Below are positions 42,289 through 54,900 of a DNA stretch of 64,000 nt, piece after piece (the first letter of the stretch is position 1; the number at the start of each line of letters is the position of its first letter). The notes under the pieces were generated by a model. It was not told where the DNA came from, searched no databases, and saw nothing but the letters and a program-made list of their open reading frames with translations. Source of the stretch: Lentinula raphanica. Lineage: Eukaryota; Basidiomycota; Agaricomycetes; Agaricales; Omphalotaceae. Made by a program: the position numbers and the translations under genes. The stretch lies in NCBI GenBank assembly GCA_027919835.1, contig JANVFP010000019.1, positions 620,001 through 684,000 on the forward strand, written 5' to 3'.

Positions 42289-45200
42289 CTCTTCCCACAT
42301 ACAACAGGGAGTCTAGCACCAATGGGAGCACATTCATTTTTGCTGTGTAAGCTCACTTCCCAGTGCCCTTTGGGCAGATGATTGATCTATTTACTTGCCA
42401 GATTCATTGACTGCCATATTCACTAGTAATTTTTCCAGGTTTCCAGTCTCTCTCCACACAAGACTGGCAGTCTATTATCAATGGGAACACATTTTTACTG
42501 TGTAAGCTCACTTCCTAGCACCCTTTGGGAATATGATTGATCCATCTGCTTGCCTGATTCATTGACTGCCATATTCACCAGTAATTTGTCCAGGTTTCCA
42601 GTCTCTTCCTACACACTACTGGCAGTCTAGCACCAATGGGATTGCTATGTAAGCTCACTTCCTAGTGCCCTTGAGTCATATGATTGATCCATCTGTTTGC
42701 CTGATTCATTGACTGCCATATTCACCAGTAATTTGTCCAGGTTTCCAGTCTCTTCCCACACACAACTGGCAGTCTAGCACCAATGGGAGCACATTTTTGC
42801 TGTGTAAGCTCATTTCCTCGTGCCCTTGAGTCATATGATTGATCCATCTGTTTGCCTGATTCATCGACTGCCATATTCACCAGTAATTTGTCCAGGTTTC
42901 CAGTCTCTTCCCACACACAACTGGCAGTCTAGCACCAATGGGAGCACATTTTTGCTGTGTAAGCTCACTTCCTAGTGCCCTTGAGTCATATGATTGATCC
43001 ATCTGTTTGCCTGATTCATCGACTGCCATATTCACCAGTAATTTGTCCAGGTTTCCAGTCTCTTCCCACACATGACTGGCAGTCTAGCACCAATGGGAGC
43101 ACATTTTTGCTGTGTAAGCTCACTTCCTAGTGCCCTTGAGTCATATGATTGATCCATCTGTTTGCCTGATTCATCAACTGCCATATTCACCAGTAATTTG
43201 TCCAGGATTCCAGTCTCTTCCCACACATGACTGGCAGTCTAGCACCAATGGGAGCACATTTTTGCTGTGTAAGCTCACTTCCTAGTGCCCTGGAGTCATA
43301 TGATTGATCCATCTGTTTGCCTGATTCATCGACTGCCATATTCACCAGTAATTTGTCCAGGTTTCCAGTCTCTTCCCACACACAACTGGCAGTCTAGCAC
43401 CAATGAGAGCACATTTTTGCTGTGTAAGCTCACTTCCTAGTGCCCTTGAGTCATATGATTGATCCATCTGTTTGCCTGATTCATCGACTGCCATATTCAC
43501 CAGTAATATGTCCAGGTTTCCAGTCTCTTCCCACACATGACTGGCAGTTTAGCACCAATGGGATTGCTATGTAAGCTCACTTCTCAGTGCCCTTGAGTCA
43601 TATGATTGATTCATCTGTTTGCCTGATTCATTGACTGCCAGATTCACCAGTAATTTGTCCAGGTTTCCAGTCTCTTCCCACACACAACTGGCAGTCTAGC
43701 ACCAATGAGAGCACATTTTTGCTGTGTAAGCTCACTTCCTCATGCCCTTTGGGCTTGTGATTGATCCATCTGCTTGCTTGATTCATTGACTGCCATATTC
43801 ACCAGTAATTTGTCCAGGTTTCCAGTCTCTTCCCACACACAACTGGCAGTCTAGCACCAATGGAAGCACATTTTTGCTGTGTAAGCTCACTTCCTAGTGC
43901 CCTTGAGTCATATGATTGATCCATCTGTTTGCCTGATTCATCGACTGCCATATTCACCAGTAATTTGTCCAGGTTTCCAGTCTCTTCCCACACACAACTG
44001 GCAGTCTAGCACCAATGAGAGCATATTTTTGCTGTGTAAGCTCACTTCCTTGTGCCCTTTGGGCTTGTGATTGATCCATCTGCTTGCTTGATTCATTGAC
44101 TGCCATATTCACCAGTAATTTGTCCAGGTTTCCAGTCTCTTCCCACACACAACTGGCAGTCTAGCACCAATGGGAGCACATTTTTGCTGTGTAAGCTCAC
44201 TTCCTAGTGCCCTTGAGTCATATGATTGATCCATCTGTTTGCCTGATTCATCACTGCCATATTCACCAGTAATTTGTCCAGGTTTCCAGTCTCTTCCCAC
44301 ACACAACTGGCAGTCTAGCACCAATGAGAGCATATTTTTGCTGGGTAAGCTCACTTCCTCGTGCCCTTTGGGAATATGATTGATCCATCTGCCTGCCTGA
44401 TTCATTGACTGCCATATTCACCAGTAATTTGTCCAGGTTTCCAGTCTCTTCCTACACACTACTGGCAGTCTAGCACCAATGGGATTGCTATGTAAGCTCA
44501 ATTCATTGACTGCCAGATTCACCAGTAATTTGTCCAGGTTTCCAGTCTCTTCCCACACACAACTGGCAGTCTAGCACCAATGGGAGCACATTTTTGCTGT
44601 GTAAGCTCACTTCCTAGTGCCCTTGAGTCATATGATTGATCCATCTGTTTGCCTGATTCATCGACTGCCATATTCACCAGTAATTTGTCCAGGTTTCCAG
44701 TCTCTTCCCACACACAACTGGCAGTCTAGCACCAATGGGAGCACATTTTTGCTGTGTAAGCTCACTTCCTAGTGCCCTTGAGTCATATGATTGATCCATC
44801 TGTTTGCCTGATTCATCGACTGCCAGATTCACCAGTAATTTGTCCAGGTTTCCAGTCTCTTCCCACACACAACTGGCAGTCTAGCACCAATGAGAGCACA
44901 TTTTTGCTGTGTAAGCTCACTTCCTCGAGGTCTTTGGGCTTGTGATTGATCCATCTGCTTGCTTGATTCATTGACTGCCATATTCACCAGTAATTTGTCC
45001 AGGTTTCCAGTCTCTTCCCACACATGACTGGCAGTCTAGCACCAATGGGATTGCTATGTAAGCTCACTTCCTAGTGCCCTTGAGTCATATCATTGATCCA
45101 TCTGTTTGCCTGATTCATCGACTGCCAGATTCACCAGTAATTTGTCCAGGTTTCCAGTCTCTTCCCACACACAACTGGCAGTCTAGCACCAATGGGAGCA

Positions 45201-45643
45201 CATTTTTGCTGTGTAAGCTCACTTCCTAGTGCCCTTGAGTCATATGATTGATCCATCTGTTTGCCTGATTCATCGACTGCCATATTCACCAGTAATTTGT
45301 CCAGGTTTCCAGTCTCTTCCCACACATGACTGGCAGTCTAGCACCAATGAGAGCACATTTTTGCTGTGTACGCTCACTTCCTTGTGCCCTTTGGGCTTGT
45401 GATTGATCCATCTGCTTGCTTGATTCATTGACTGTCATATTCACCAGTAATTTGTCCAGGTTTCCAGTCTCTTCCCACACACAACTGGCAGTCTAGCACC
45501 AATGGGAGCACATTTTTGCTGTGTAAGCTCACTTCCTAGTGCCCTTGAGTCATATGATTGATCCATCTGTTTGCCTGATTCATCGACTGCCATATTCACC
45601 AGTAATTTGTCCAGGTTTCCAGTCTCTTCCCACACACGACTGG
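42289..45643 (+). repeat. 155-bp satellite array, left block
   Basis: About 21-22 tandem units with 155-bp spacing. Landmarks in each are GGTTTCCAGTCTCTTCCCAC, TGGCAGTCTAGCACCAATG, GTAAGCTCACTTCC and TTGATCCATCTG. The leftmost units (42289-42660) are the most diverged, as expected at an array edge. Most units carry the variant CCCTTGAGTCATATGATTG; a minority carry CCCTTTGGGCTTGTGATTG. The 64-codon minus-strand ORFs recur once per unit and are a by-product. The left edge abuts the LINE tail after about 120 bp of unrelated sequence. Confidence 0.95.
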
Positions 45644-48408
45644 TAGTGAGTGTCCCGGGTGTGCCGGGTCTTGCCGGGTCCCGGGTCGGGTGCCCTATAT
45701 CGGGTCGGGTCGGTTCCAGAATTTGGTACCCGGCACCCGTACGGCACACCCGGCCCTCAGATGACGGCTTGGAGACCTCTTGCCTTCGTCGTTCGAAGAA
45801 ATAAACGTTGAGACTTGGTCGATAGGGTGGTAACAGCTCGTTGGGTTGCTGAATCCGCGCGCCCATTCCGAATTGTGGAAGACAGAAGTTATCATTGGCT
45901 TCAAAAAGAGGGTCGCCCAAAGCATTACGTGCCAAGTAAAGTGACCGTCGCACGAGACGTGAAAAAACTGTACAGAGCCTCAAAAGAACAACTGGCGAAA
46001 GACCTTCAGGTCAGTATACACACTCGTTGGTATATGCATATGAAATTACTTACAGAATGCAGGCTTATGAATATTTGGTACCGATTGAGCTCAACTGCTG
46101 GAGTTCACCTAATCATCGCGCGTTTATGAGTATCATTGGAAAGATACTCCGTAGGAACAAGACCGGGTGTGAAGTACTTACCAGCGTACTGCTCAATTTT
46201 GTAGAGCTTCCATGCTCACACTCAGCCGTGAACATGGCTAGCGCAGTTGCGAATACCCTTGAGGAATACGGCATTCAGGAGAAGGTCAGTTACAAGCGTT
46301 TCGCCGTATGAATGTAGCTCACTCACCATAGCTTCTCTCCGTTACCTGTGACAATGCGAGTGCGAACACAGCCATGCTCGAAGAGTTGTCGACGCATATC
46401 CCGAGTTTTTTGGGAAAGAAAATGCATGTTCGTTGCTTCGCACACACGATCAACTTGACTGCGAAGGGAATTCTGCGTCCATTCGAGGCCACGAAAGCAC
46501 CGCGCGGGAATGCTGAAGGGAATGATGAAGGGAATGCTGAAGATGATGAAGCGGCCGACGAGCTTGCAGCAGAGTTGAAAGACTTGGAAGACAATGGCAA
46601 ACAGGATGATGATGAGGGTCTTGTTGACGTTCTGAATGATATGACTGCTGCGGAAAGGGCGACGTGGCAAGAAGAGGTGGGACCGGTGAAGTTGGCCTTA
46701 TCCAAAGTATGTTTGATAATTTTCACATCTCTATCTGACCCTGCATATCATTTGTTTCTCCGTTTTACCCGGTTTCTCACACATTTCTAATCCTGCGCAC
46801 ATGTTCACCCCATTTCTCACCCCCCTCATTCTCTACCTTCCTCTCTGACCCCCCGCTCACCTCTCCGCTAGACTCGCAAGATATCGTTCAAAATTATTCA
46901 CTCGACTACTCATTTACTGCCCAACTGGCGCGAGCAGGTGGATGGCACCGAATTTGAAGGCCAAACAATCCCTCGAGACGTTGCTACTAGATGGAATTCA
47001 ACCTTCGATATGTTAATCGCCTTCCTCAAAATGAAGCAACCAATCATGGCCTTCTTGGACCGCTCGACGAATCGCGTGTATGATTTACTTCTTGAAGATG
47101 ATGAGTGGAATGCGATTGAAGGGCTAGTCTCAGCTCTAAAGGTATGCCTTGAGCACATATTTCATGATTACTGCTCACTCGTTTGTCCCAGATCTTGAAA
47201 GAGGCTACGAGCTTGTTCTCCATGAGCTCAACAAGAGTTGCGGCAGTTATTCCCGCTATGGACACCATTGATGAGGTGTTCGCGTCTGGTATCATCGACG
47301 ACGAGACCCTATCTACACCAGTCCGGCATGCGCTCTCGATCGGAAAACGGACGATGAACAGGTACTATGAGTTGAGCGATGACTCGTATGTCTATCGTAT
47401 TGCAATGAGTACGTTTTCTTTCATTCTCTTGCTATATTGGCCTCACAAAAATTTCTCAGTCCTTGACCCCTCACTCAAGCTCGATTATTTCAAGAATGCT
47501 AATTGGCCTCAACTCTGGATCGACAGTGCTGTTACAGTAACCGGGAAGTATGGGAACACACATTTAAACCGACGACAGCTCAGACAGCTTCCAACACGCC
47601 TACTACTCCCGAGGTGAGTGTTTTTTTGCTACTTACTAACGTCGTTTATGATTATAATCACTCATTGTAGACTGATATGCAAGCCCCCTCTAATTCATTC
47701 TTTTCTTTGATGGCCAAACGTGTCCAGGTTGCCGCGGTATCCAACGAGACAGATGAGCTTGACCGCTATCTCTCAGATAGCGTGGTTGCAACTTCCACCG
47801 ATCCACTCCAGTGGTGGCTGTTGAACAAAAAGACTTATCCTAACCTCTCGAAACTTGCATTGTCTATTCATTCTATACCAGGTATGTGACTTTTTGTCTT
47901 TGGTCACTCAGTGCTCACTCTCTGTTGATATTTAGCTTCGTCGGTCGGCGTGGAGCATTCATTCTCGCGCGGTCGTATTCTCATATCCCACCTGCGCAAC
48001 CGGCTTCGTGCGACCATGATCCAGGCACTCATGTGCTTTGGGGACTGGTCGCGTGAGGATTTCTTCACCAATGAAGAACTGGTTGCTTTCTTACTTGATG
48101 AGGGCTCTCCTGACAATGTGGACGAGGCTGTGGACACCTTTTTTGTAGACGATGAACTTATGTAGTAGGGTAGGTACCACAAAGATATATTGCTCGTTCA
48201 TATAGTAGTGTCAAATAAATATAAAATTTCTCTATAACGTGGAACCTGAAGTGTAACCCGTCTGCCACCCGCCGGCCACCCGAACACAATAAACCCGCCA
48301 CCCGTCGAGGTCAGGTAACCGTCAACCGGAGGTACGGGTTCGGGTGCATGCCGGGTGCCGGGTCGGGCTGGCCTCAGGGGCACCCGACCCGACCCGAGAC
48401 ACACACTA
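45644..48408 (+). mobile_element. hAT-family DNA transposon inserted in the satellite
   Basis: 2765 bp flanked by the 8-bp duplication ACGACTGG (45636-45643 and 48409-48416). The ends are near-perfect inverted repeats: TAGTGAGTGTCCCGGG on the left and TAGTGTGTGTCTCGGG as the complement of the right end. Next to them both ends carry GGGTCGGG-rich subterminal repeats. An 8-bp TSD with a hAT transposase identifies the superfamily. Confidence 0.93.
45815..48165 (+). pseudogene. hAT transposase, multi-exon, probably frameshifted
   Basis: Recognisable blocks: RWVAESARPFRIVEDRSYHW; ELNCWSSPNHRAFMSIIGK (RNase H-like first strand); SVTCDNASANTAMLEELSTH and VRCFAHTINLTAKGIL; PRDVATRWNSTFDMLIAFL (conserved Trp); and the C-terminal dimerisation block DPLQWWLLNKKTYPNLSKLA with SIPASSVGVEHSFSRGR. 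Introns such as 47882-47935 are short and GT-AG. Two joints do not keep frame by simple splicing: the first intron (near 46012-46060), and a point near 47540 where the frame must change to continue as REVWEHTFKP. It is therefore probably inactive, although the termini are well kept. Confidence 0.8.
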
Positions 48409-48416
48409 ACGACTGG

Positions 48417-48940
48417 CAGTCTACAGTTGTGTGGAGAGAGACTGAAAACCTGGTAAAAATATGGCAGTCAATGAATCAGGCAAGCACATGGATCAATCAT
48501 AGGCCCAAAGGGCACGAGGAAGTGAGCTTACACAGCAAAAATGTGCCCCCATTGGTGGTAGACTGCCAGTGGTGTAGAGAGAGACTGGAAACCTGGTAAA
48601 TATATGGCAGTCAATGAATCAGGCAAGCACATGGATCAATCATAGGCCCAAAGGGCACTAGGAAGTGAGCTTACACAGCAAAAATGTGGGCCCATTGGTG
48701 CTAGACTGCCAGTTGTGTGTGGGAAGAGACTGGAAACCTGGACAAATTACTGGTGAATATGGCAGTCAATGAATCAGGCAAACAGATGGATCAATCATAT
48801 GACTCAAGGGCACTAGGAAGTGAGCTTACACAGCAAAAATGTGCTCCCATTGGTGCTAGACTGCCAGTCGTGTGTGGGAAGAGACTGGAAACCTGGACAA
48901 ATTACCGGTGAATATGGCAGTCGATGAATCAGGCAAACAG
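48417..48940 (-). repeat. inverted block of the 155-bp satellite
   Basis: Just right of the hAT element the satellite appears in reverse complement (for example GGCAAGCACATGGATCAATC, GGGAAGAGACTGGAAACCTG) for about 520 bp, or 3.4 units. Forward orientation returns at about 48940, at AAACAGGCAGTCTAGCACC. The left breakpoint lies about 5-15 bp from the hAT insertion site. Confidence 0.9.
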
Positions 48941-51900
48941 GCAGTCTAGCACCAATCGGAGCACATTTTTGCTGTGTAAGCTCACTTCCTAGCGCCCTTT
49001 GGTGATATGATTGATCCATCTGTTTGCCTGATTCATCGACTGCCATATTCACCAGCAATTTGTCCAGGTTTCCAGTCTCTTCCCACACACAACTGGCAGT
49101 CTAGCACCAATGGGCCCACATTTTTGCTGTGTAAGCTCACTTCCTAGTGCCCTTTGGGCCTATGATTGATCCATCTGCTTGCCTGATTCATTGACTGCCA
49201 TATTCACCAGTAATTTGTCCAGGTTTCCAGTCTCTTCCCACACACCACTGACAGTCTAGCACCAATCGGAGCACATTTTTGCTGTGTAAGCTCACTTCCT
49301 AGTGCCCTTTGGTGATATGATTGATCCATCTGTTTGCCTGATTCATCGACTGCCATATTCACCAGCAATTTGTCCAGGTTTCCAGTCTCTTCCCACACAC
49401 AACTGGCAGTCTAGCACCAATGGGAGCATATTTTTGCTGTGTAAGCTCACTTCCTAGCGCCCTTTGGTGATATGATTGATCCATCTGCTTGCCTGATTCA
49501 TTGACTGCCATATTCACCAGTAATTTGTCCAGGTTTCCAGTCTCTTCCCACACACAACTGGCAGTCTAGCACCAATGGGAGCACATTTTTGCTGAGTAAG
49601 CTCACTTCCTCGTGCCCTTTGGGCCTATGATTGATCCATCTGCTTGCCTGATTCATTGACGGCCATATTCACCAGTAATTTGTCCAGGTTTCCAGTCTCT
49701 TCCCACACACAACTGGCAGTCTAGCACCAATGGGAGCACATTTTTGCTGTGTAAGCTCACTTCCTCGTGCCCTTTGGGCCTATGATTGATCCATCTGCCT
49801 GCCTGATTCATTGACTGCCATATTCACCAGTAATTTGTCCAGGTTTCCAGTCTCTTCCCACACACAACTGGCAGTCTAGCACCAATGGGAGCACATTTTT
49901 GCTGTGTAAGCTCACTTCCTAGTGCCCTTCGGTCTTATAATTGATCCATGTGCTTGCTTGATTCATTGACTGCCATATTTTTACCAGGTTTCCAGTCTCT
50001 CTCCACACGACTGGCAGTCTACCACCAATGGGGGCACATTTTTGCTGTGTAAGCTCACTTCCTCGTGCCCTTCGGTCTTATAATTGATCCATGTGCTTGC
50101 TTGATTCATTGACTGCCATATTTTTACCAGGTTTCCAGTCTCTCTCCACACGACTGGCAGTCTACCACCAATGGGGGCACATTTTTGCTGTGTAAGCTCA
50201 CTTCCTCGTGCCCTTTGGGCCTATGATTGATCCATCTGTTTGCCTGATTCATTGACTGCCATATTCAACAGTAATTTGTCCAGGTTTCCAGTCTCTTCCC
50301 ACACACCTGGCAGTCTAGCACCAATGAGAGCACATTTTTGCTGTGTAAGCTCACATCCTCGTGCCCTTTGGGCCTATGATTGATCCATCTGTTTGCCAGA
50401 TTCATTGACGGCCATATTCACCAGTAATTTGTCCAGGTTTCCAGTCTCTTCCCACACACAACTGGCAGTCTACCACCAGTGGGGGCACATTTTTGCTGTG
50501 TAAGCTCACTTCCTCATGCCCTTTGGGCCTATCTGATTCATTGACTGCCATATTCACCAGTAATTTGTCCAGGTTTCCAGTCTCTTCCCACACATGACTG
50601 GCAGTCTAGCACCAATGGGAGCACATTTGTGCTGTGTAAGCTAACTTCCTAGTGCCCTTTGGGCCGATGATTGATCCATGTGCTTGCCTGATTCATTGAC
50701 TGCCATATTTTTACCAGGTTTCCAGTCTCTCTCCACACGACTGGCAGTCTACCACCAATGGGGGCACATTTTTGCTGTGTAAGCTCACTTCCTCGTGCCC
50801 TTTGGGCCTATCTGATTCATTGACTGCCAGATTCACCAGTAATTTGTCCAGGTTTCCAGTCTCTCTCCACACGACTGGCAGTCTACCACCAATGGGGCAC
50901 ATTTTTGCTGTGTAAGCTCACTTCCTCATGCCCTTTGGGCCTATCTGATTCATTGACTGCCAGATTCACCAGTAATTTGTCCAGGTTTCCAGTCTCTTCC
51001 CACACACAACTGGCAGTCTAGCACCAATGGGAGCACATTTTTGTTGTGTAAGCTCACTTCCTAGCGCCCTTTGGTGATATGATTGATCCATCTGCTTGCC
51101 TGATTCATTGACGGCCATATTCACCAGTAATTTGTCCAGGTTTCCAGTCTCTTCCCACACACAACTGGCAGTCTAGCACCAATGGGAGCACATTTTTGCT
51201 GTGTAAGCTCACTTCCTCGTGCCCTTTGGGCCTATGATTGATCCATCTGCTTGCCTGATTCATTGACGGCCATATTCACCAGTAATTTGTCCAGGTTTCC
51301 AGTCTCTTCCCACACACAACTGGCAGTCTAGCACCAATGGGAGCACATTTTTGCTGTGTAAGCTCACTTCCTAGCGCCCTTTGGAGATATGATTGATCCA
51401 TCTGTTTGGCTGATTCATCGACTGCCAGATTCACCAGTAATTTGTCCAGGTTTCCAGTCTCTTCCCACACACAACTGGCAGTCTAGCACCAATGGGAGCA
51501 TATTTTTGCTGTGTAAGCTCACATCCTAGCGCCCTTTGGTGATATGATTGATCCATCTGCTTGCCTGATTCATTGACTGCCATATTCACCAGTAATTTGT
51601 CCAGGTTTCCAGTCTCTTCCCACACACAACTGGCAGTCTAGCACCAATGGGAGCACATTTTTGCTGTGTAAGCTCACTTCCTCGTGCCCTTTGGGCCTAT
51701 GATTGATCCATCTGCTTGCCTGATTCATTGACAGCCATATTCACCAGTAATTTGTCCAGGTTTCCAGTCTCTTCCCACACACAACTGGCAGTCTAGCACC
51801 AATGGGAGCACATTTTTGTTGTGTAAGCTCACTTCCTAGCGCCCTTTGGTGATATGATTGATCCATCTGTTTGGCTGATTCATCGACTGCCAGATTCACC

Positions 51901-54900
51901 AGTAATTTGTCCAGGTTTCCACTCTCTTCCCACACACAACTGGCAGTCTAGCACCAATGGGAGCACATTTTTGCTGTGTAAGGTCACTTCCTCGTGCCCT
52001 TTGGGCCTATGATTGATCCATCTGCTTGCCAGATTCATTGACGGCCATATTCACCAGTAATTTGTCCAGGTTTCCAGTCTCTTCCCACACATGACTGGCA
52101 GTCTAGCACCAATGGGCCCACATTTTTGCTGTGTAAGCTCACTTCCTAGTGCCCTTTGGGCCTATGATTGATCCATGTGCTTGCCTGATTCATTGACTGC
52201 CATATATTTACCAGGTTTCCAGTCTCTCTCCACACGACTGGCAGTCTAGCACCAATGGGCCACATTTTTGCTGTGTAAGCTCACTTCCTAGTGCCCTTTG
52301 GGCCTATGATTGATCCATGTGCTTGCCTGATTCATTGACTGCCATATATTTACCAGGTTTCCAGTCTCTCTCCACACGACTGGCAGTCTACCACCAATGG
52401 GGCCCATTTTTGCTGCGTAAGCTCACTTCCTAGCGCCCTTTGGTGATATGATTGATCCATCTGTTTGCCAGATTCATTGACGGCCATATTCACCAGTAAT
52501 TTGTCCAGGTTTCCAGTCTCTTCCCACACACAACTGGCAGTCTAGCACCAATGGGAGCACATTTGTGCTGTGTAAGCTAACTTCCTAGGGCCGTTTGGGC
52601 CTATGATTGATCCATGTGCTTGCCTGATTCATTGACTGCCATATTTTTACCAGGTTTCCAGTCTCTCTCCACACGACTGGCAGTCTAGCACCAATGAGAG
52701 CACATTTTTGCTGTGTAAGCTCACTTCCTCGTGCCCTTTGGGCCTATGATTGATCCATCTGCTTGCCTGATTCATTGACTGCCATATTCACCAGTAATTT
52801 GTCCAGGTTTCCAGTCTCTTCCCACACACAACTGGCAGTCTAGCACCAATGGGAGCACATTTTTGCTGTGTAAGCTCACTTCCTAGCGCCCTTTGGTGAT
52901 ATGATTGATCCATCTGTTTGCCTGATTCATTGACAGCCATATTCACCAGTAATTTGTCCAGGTTTCCAGTCTCTTCCCACACACAACTGGCAGTCTAGCA
53001 CCAATGGGAGCACATTTTTGCTGTGTAAGCTCACTTCCTTGTGCCCTTTGGGCCTATGATTGATCCATCTGCTTGCCTGATTCATTGACGGCCATATTCA
53101 CCAGTAATTTGTCCAGGTTTCCAGTCTCTTCCCACACACAACTGGCAGTCTAGCACCAATGGGAGCACATTTTTGCTGTGTAAGCTCACTTCCTAGCGCC
53201 CTTTGGTGATATGATTGATCCATCTGTTTGTCTGATTCATTGACTGCCATATTCAACAGTAATTTGTCCAGGTTTCCAGTCTCTTCCCACACATGACTGG
53301 CAGTCTAGCACCAATGGGAGCACATTTGTGCTGTGTAAGCTAACTTCCTAGGGCCGTTTGGGCCTATGATTGATCCATGTGCTTGCCTGATTCATTGACT
53401 GCCATATTTTTACCAGGTTTCCAGTCTCTCTCCACACGACTGGCAGTCTAGCACCAATGAGAGCACATTTTTGCTGTGTAAGCTCACTTCCTTGTGCCCT
53501 TTGGGCTATGATTGATCCATCTGCTTGCCTGATTCATTGACGGCCATATTCACCAGTAATTTGTCCAGGTTTCCAGTCTCTTCCCACACACAACTGGCAG
53601 TCTAGCACCAATGGGAGCACATTTTTGCTGTGTAAGCTCACTTCCTCGTGCCCTTTGGGCCTATGATTGATCCATCTGCTTGCCTGATTCATTGACGGCC
53701 ATATTCACCAGTAATTTGTCCAGGTTTCCAGTCTCTTCCCACCCACAACTGGCAGTCTAGCACCAATGGGAGCACATTTTTGCTGTGTAAGGTCACTTCC
53801 TCGTGCCCTTTGGGCCTATGATTGATCCATCTGCTTGCCTGATTCATTGACGGCCATATTCACCAGTAATTTGTCCAGGTTTCCAGTCTCTTCCCACACA
53901 CCTGGCAGTCTAGCACCAATGAGAGCACATTTTTGCTGTGTAAGCTCACATCCTCGTGCCCTTTGGGCCTATGATTGATCCATCTGTTTGCCAGATTCAT
54001 TGACGGCCATATTCACCAGTAATTTGTCCAGGTTTCCAGTCTCTTCCCACACACAACTGGCAGTCTACCACCAATGGGGGCACATTTTTGCTGTGTAAGC
54101 TCACTTCCTCATGCCCTTTGGGCCTACGAGTGATCCATCTGTTTGCCTGATTCATTGACTGCCATATTCACCAGTAATTTGTCCAGGTTTCCAGTCTCTT
54201 CCCACACATGACTGGCAGTCTAGCACCAATGGGAGCACATTTGTGCTGTGTAAGCTAACTTCCTAGTGCCCTTTGGGCCTATGATTGATCCATGTGCTTG
54301 CCTGATTCATTGACTGCCATATTTTTACCAGGTTTCCAGTCTCTCTCCACACGACTGGCAGTCTACCACCAATGGGGGCACATTTTTGCTGTGTAAGCTC
54401 ACTTCCTCATGCCCTTTGGGCCTATGATTGATCCATCTGTTTGCCTGATTCATTGACTGCCATATTCAACAGTAATTTGTCCAGGTTTCCAGTCTCTTCC
54501 CACACATGACTGGCAGTCTAGCACCAATGGGAGCACATTTTTGCTGTGTAAGCTCACATCCTCGTGCCCTTTGGGCCTATGATTGATCCATCTGCTTGCC
54601 TGATTCATTGACTGCCATATTTTTACCAGGTTTCCTGTCTCTCTCCCCACGTCTGGCAGTCTACCACCAATGGGGGCACATTTTTGCTGTGTAAGCTCAC
54701 TTCCTCGTGCCCTTTGGGCCTATGATTGATCCATCTGTTTGCCTGATTCATTGACTGCCATATTCAACAGTAATTTGTCCAGGTTTCCAGTCTCTCTCCA
54801 CACAACTGGCAGTCTAGCACCAATGAGAGCACATTTTTGCTGTGTAAGCTCACTTCCTAGCGCCCTTTGGTGATATGATTGATCCATCTGTTTGCCTGAT

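Noticed and set aside
42289..45643. CENP-B-box-like motif in the satellite
   Set aside because: I looked for TTCG...CGGGA-type words in the units and found none, so no centromere claim is made on that basis.
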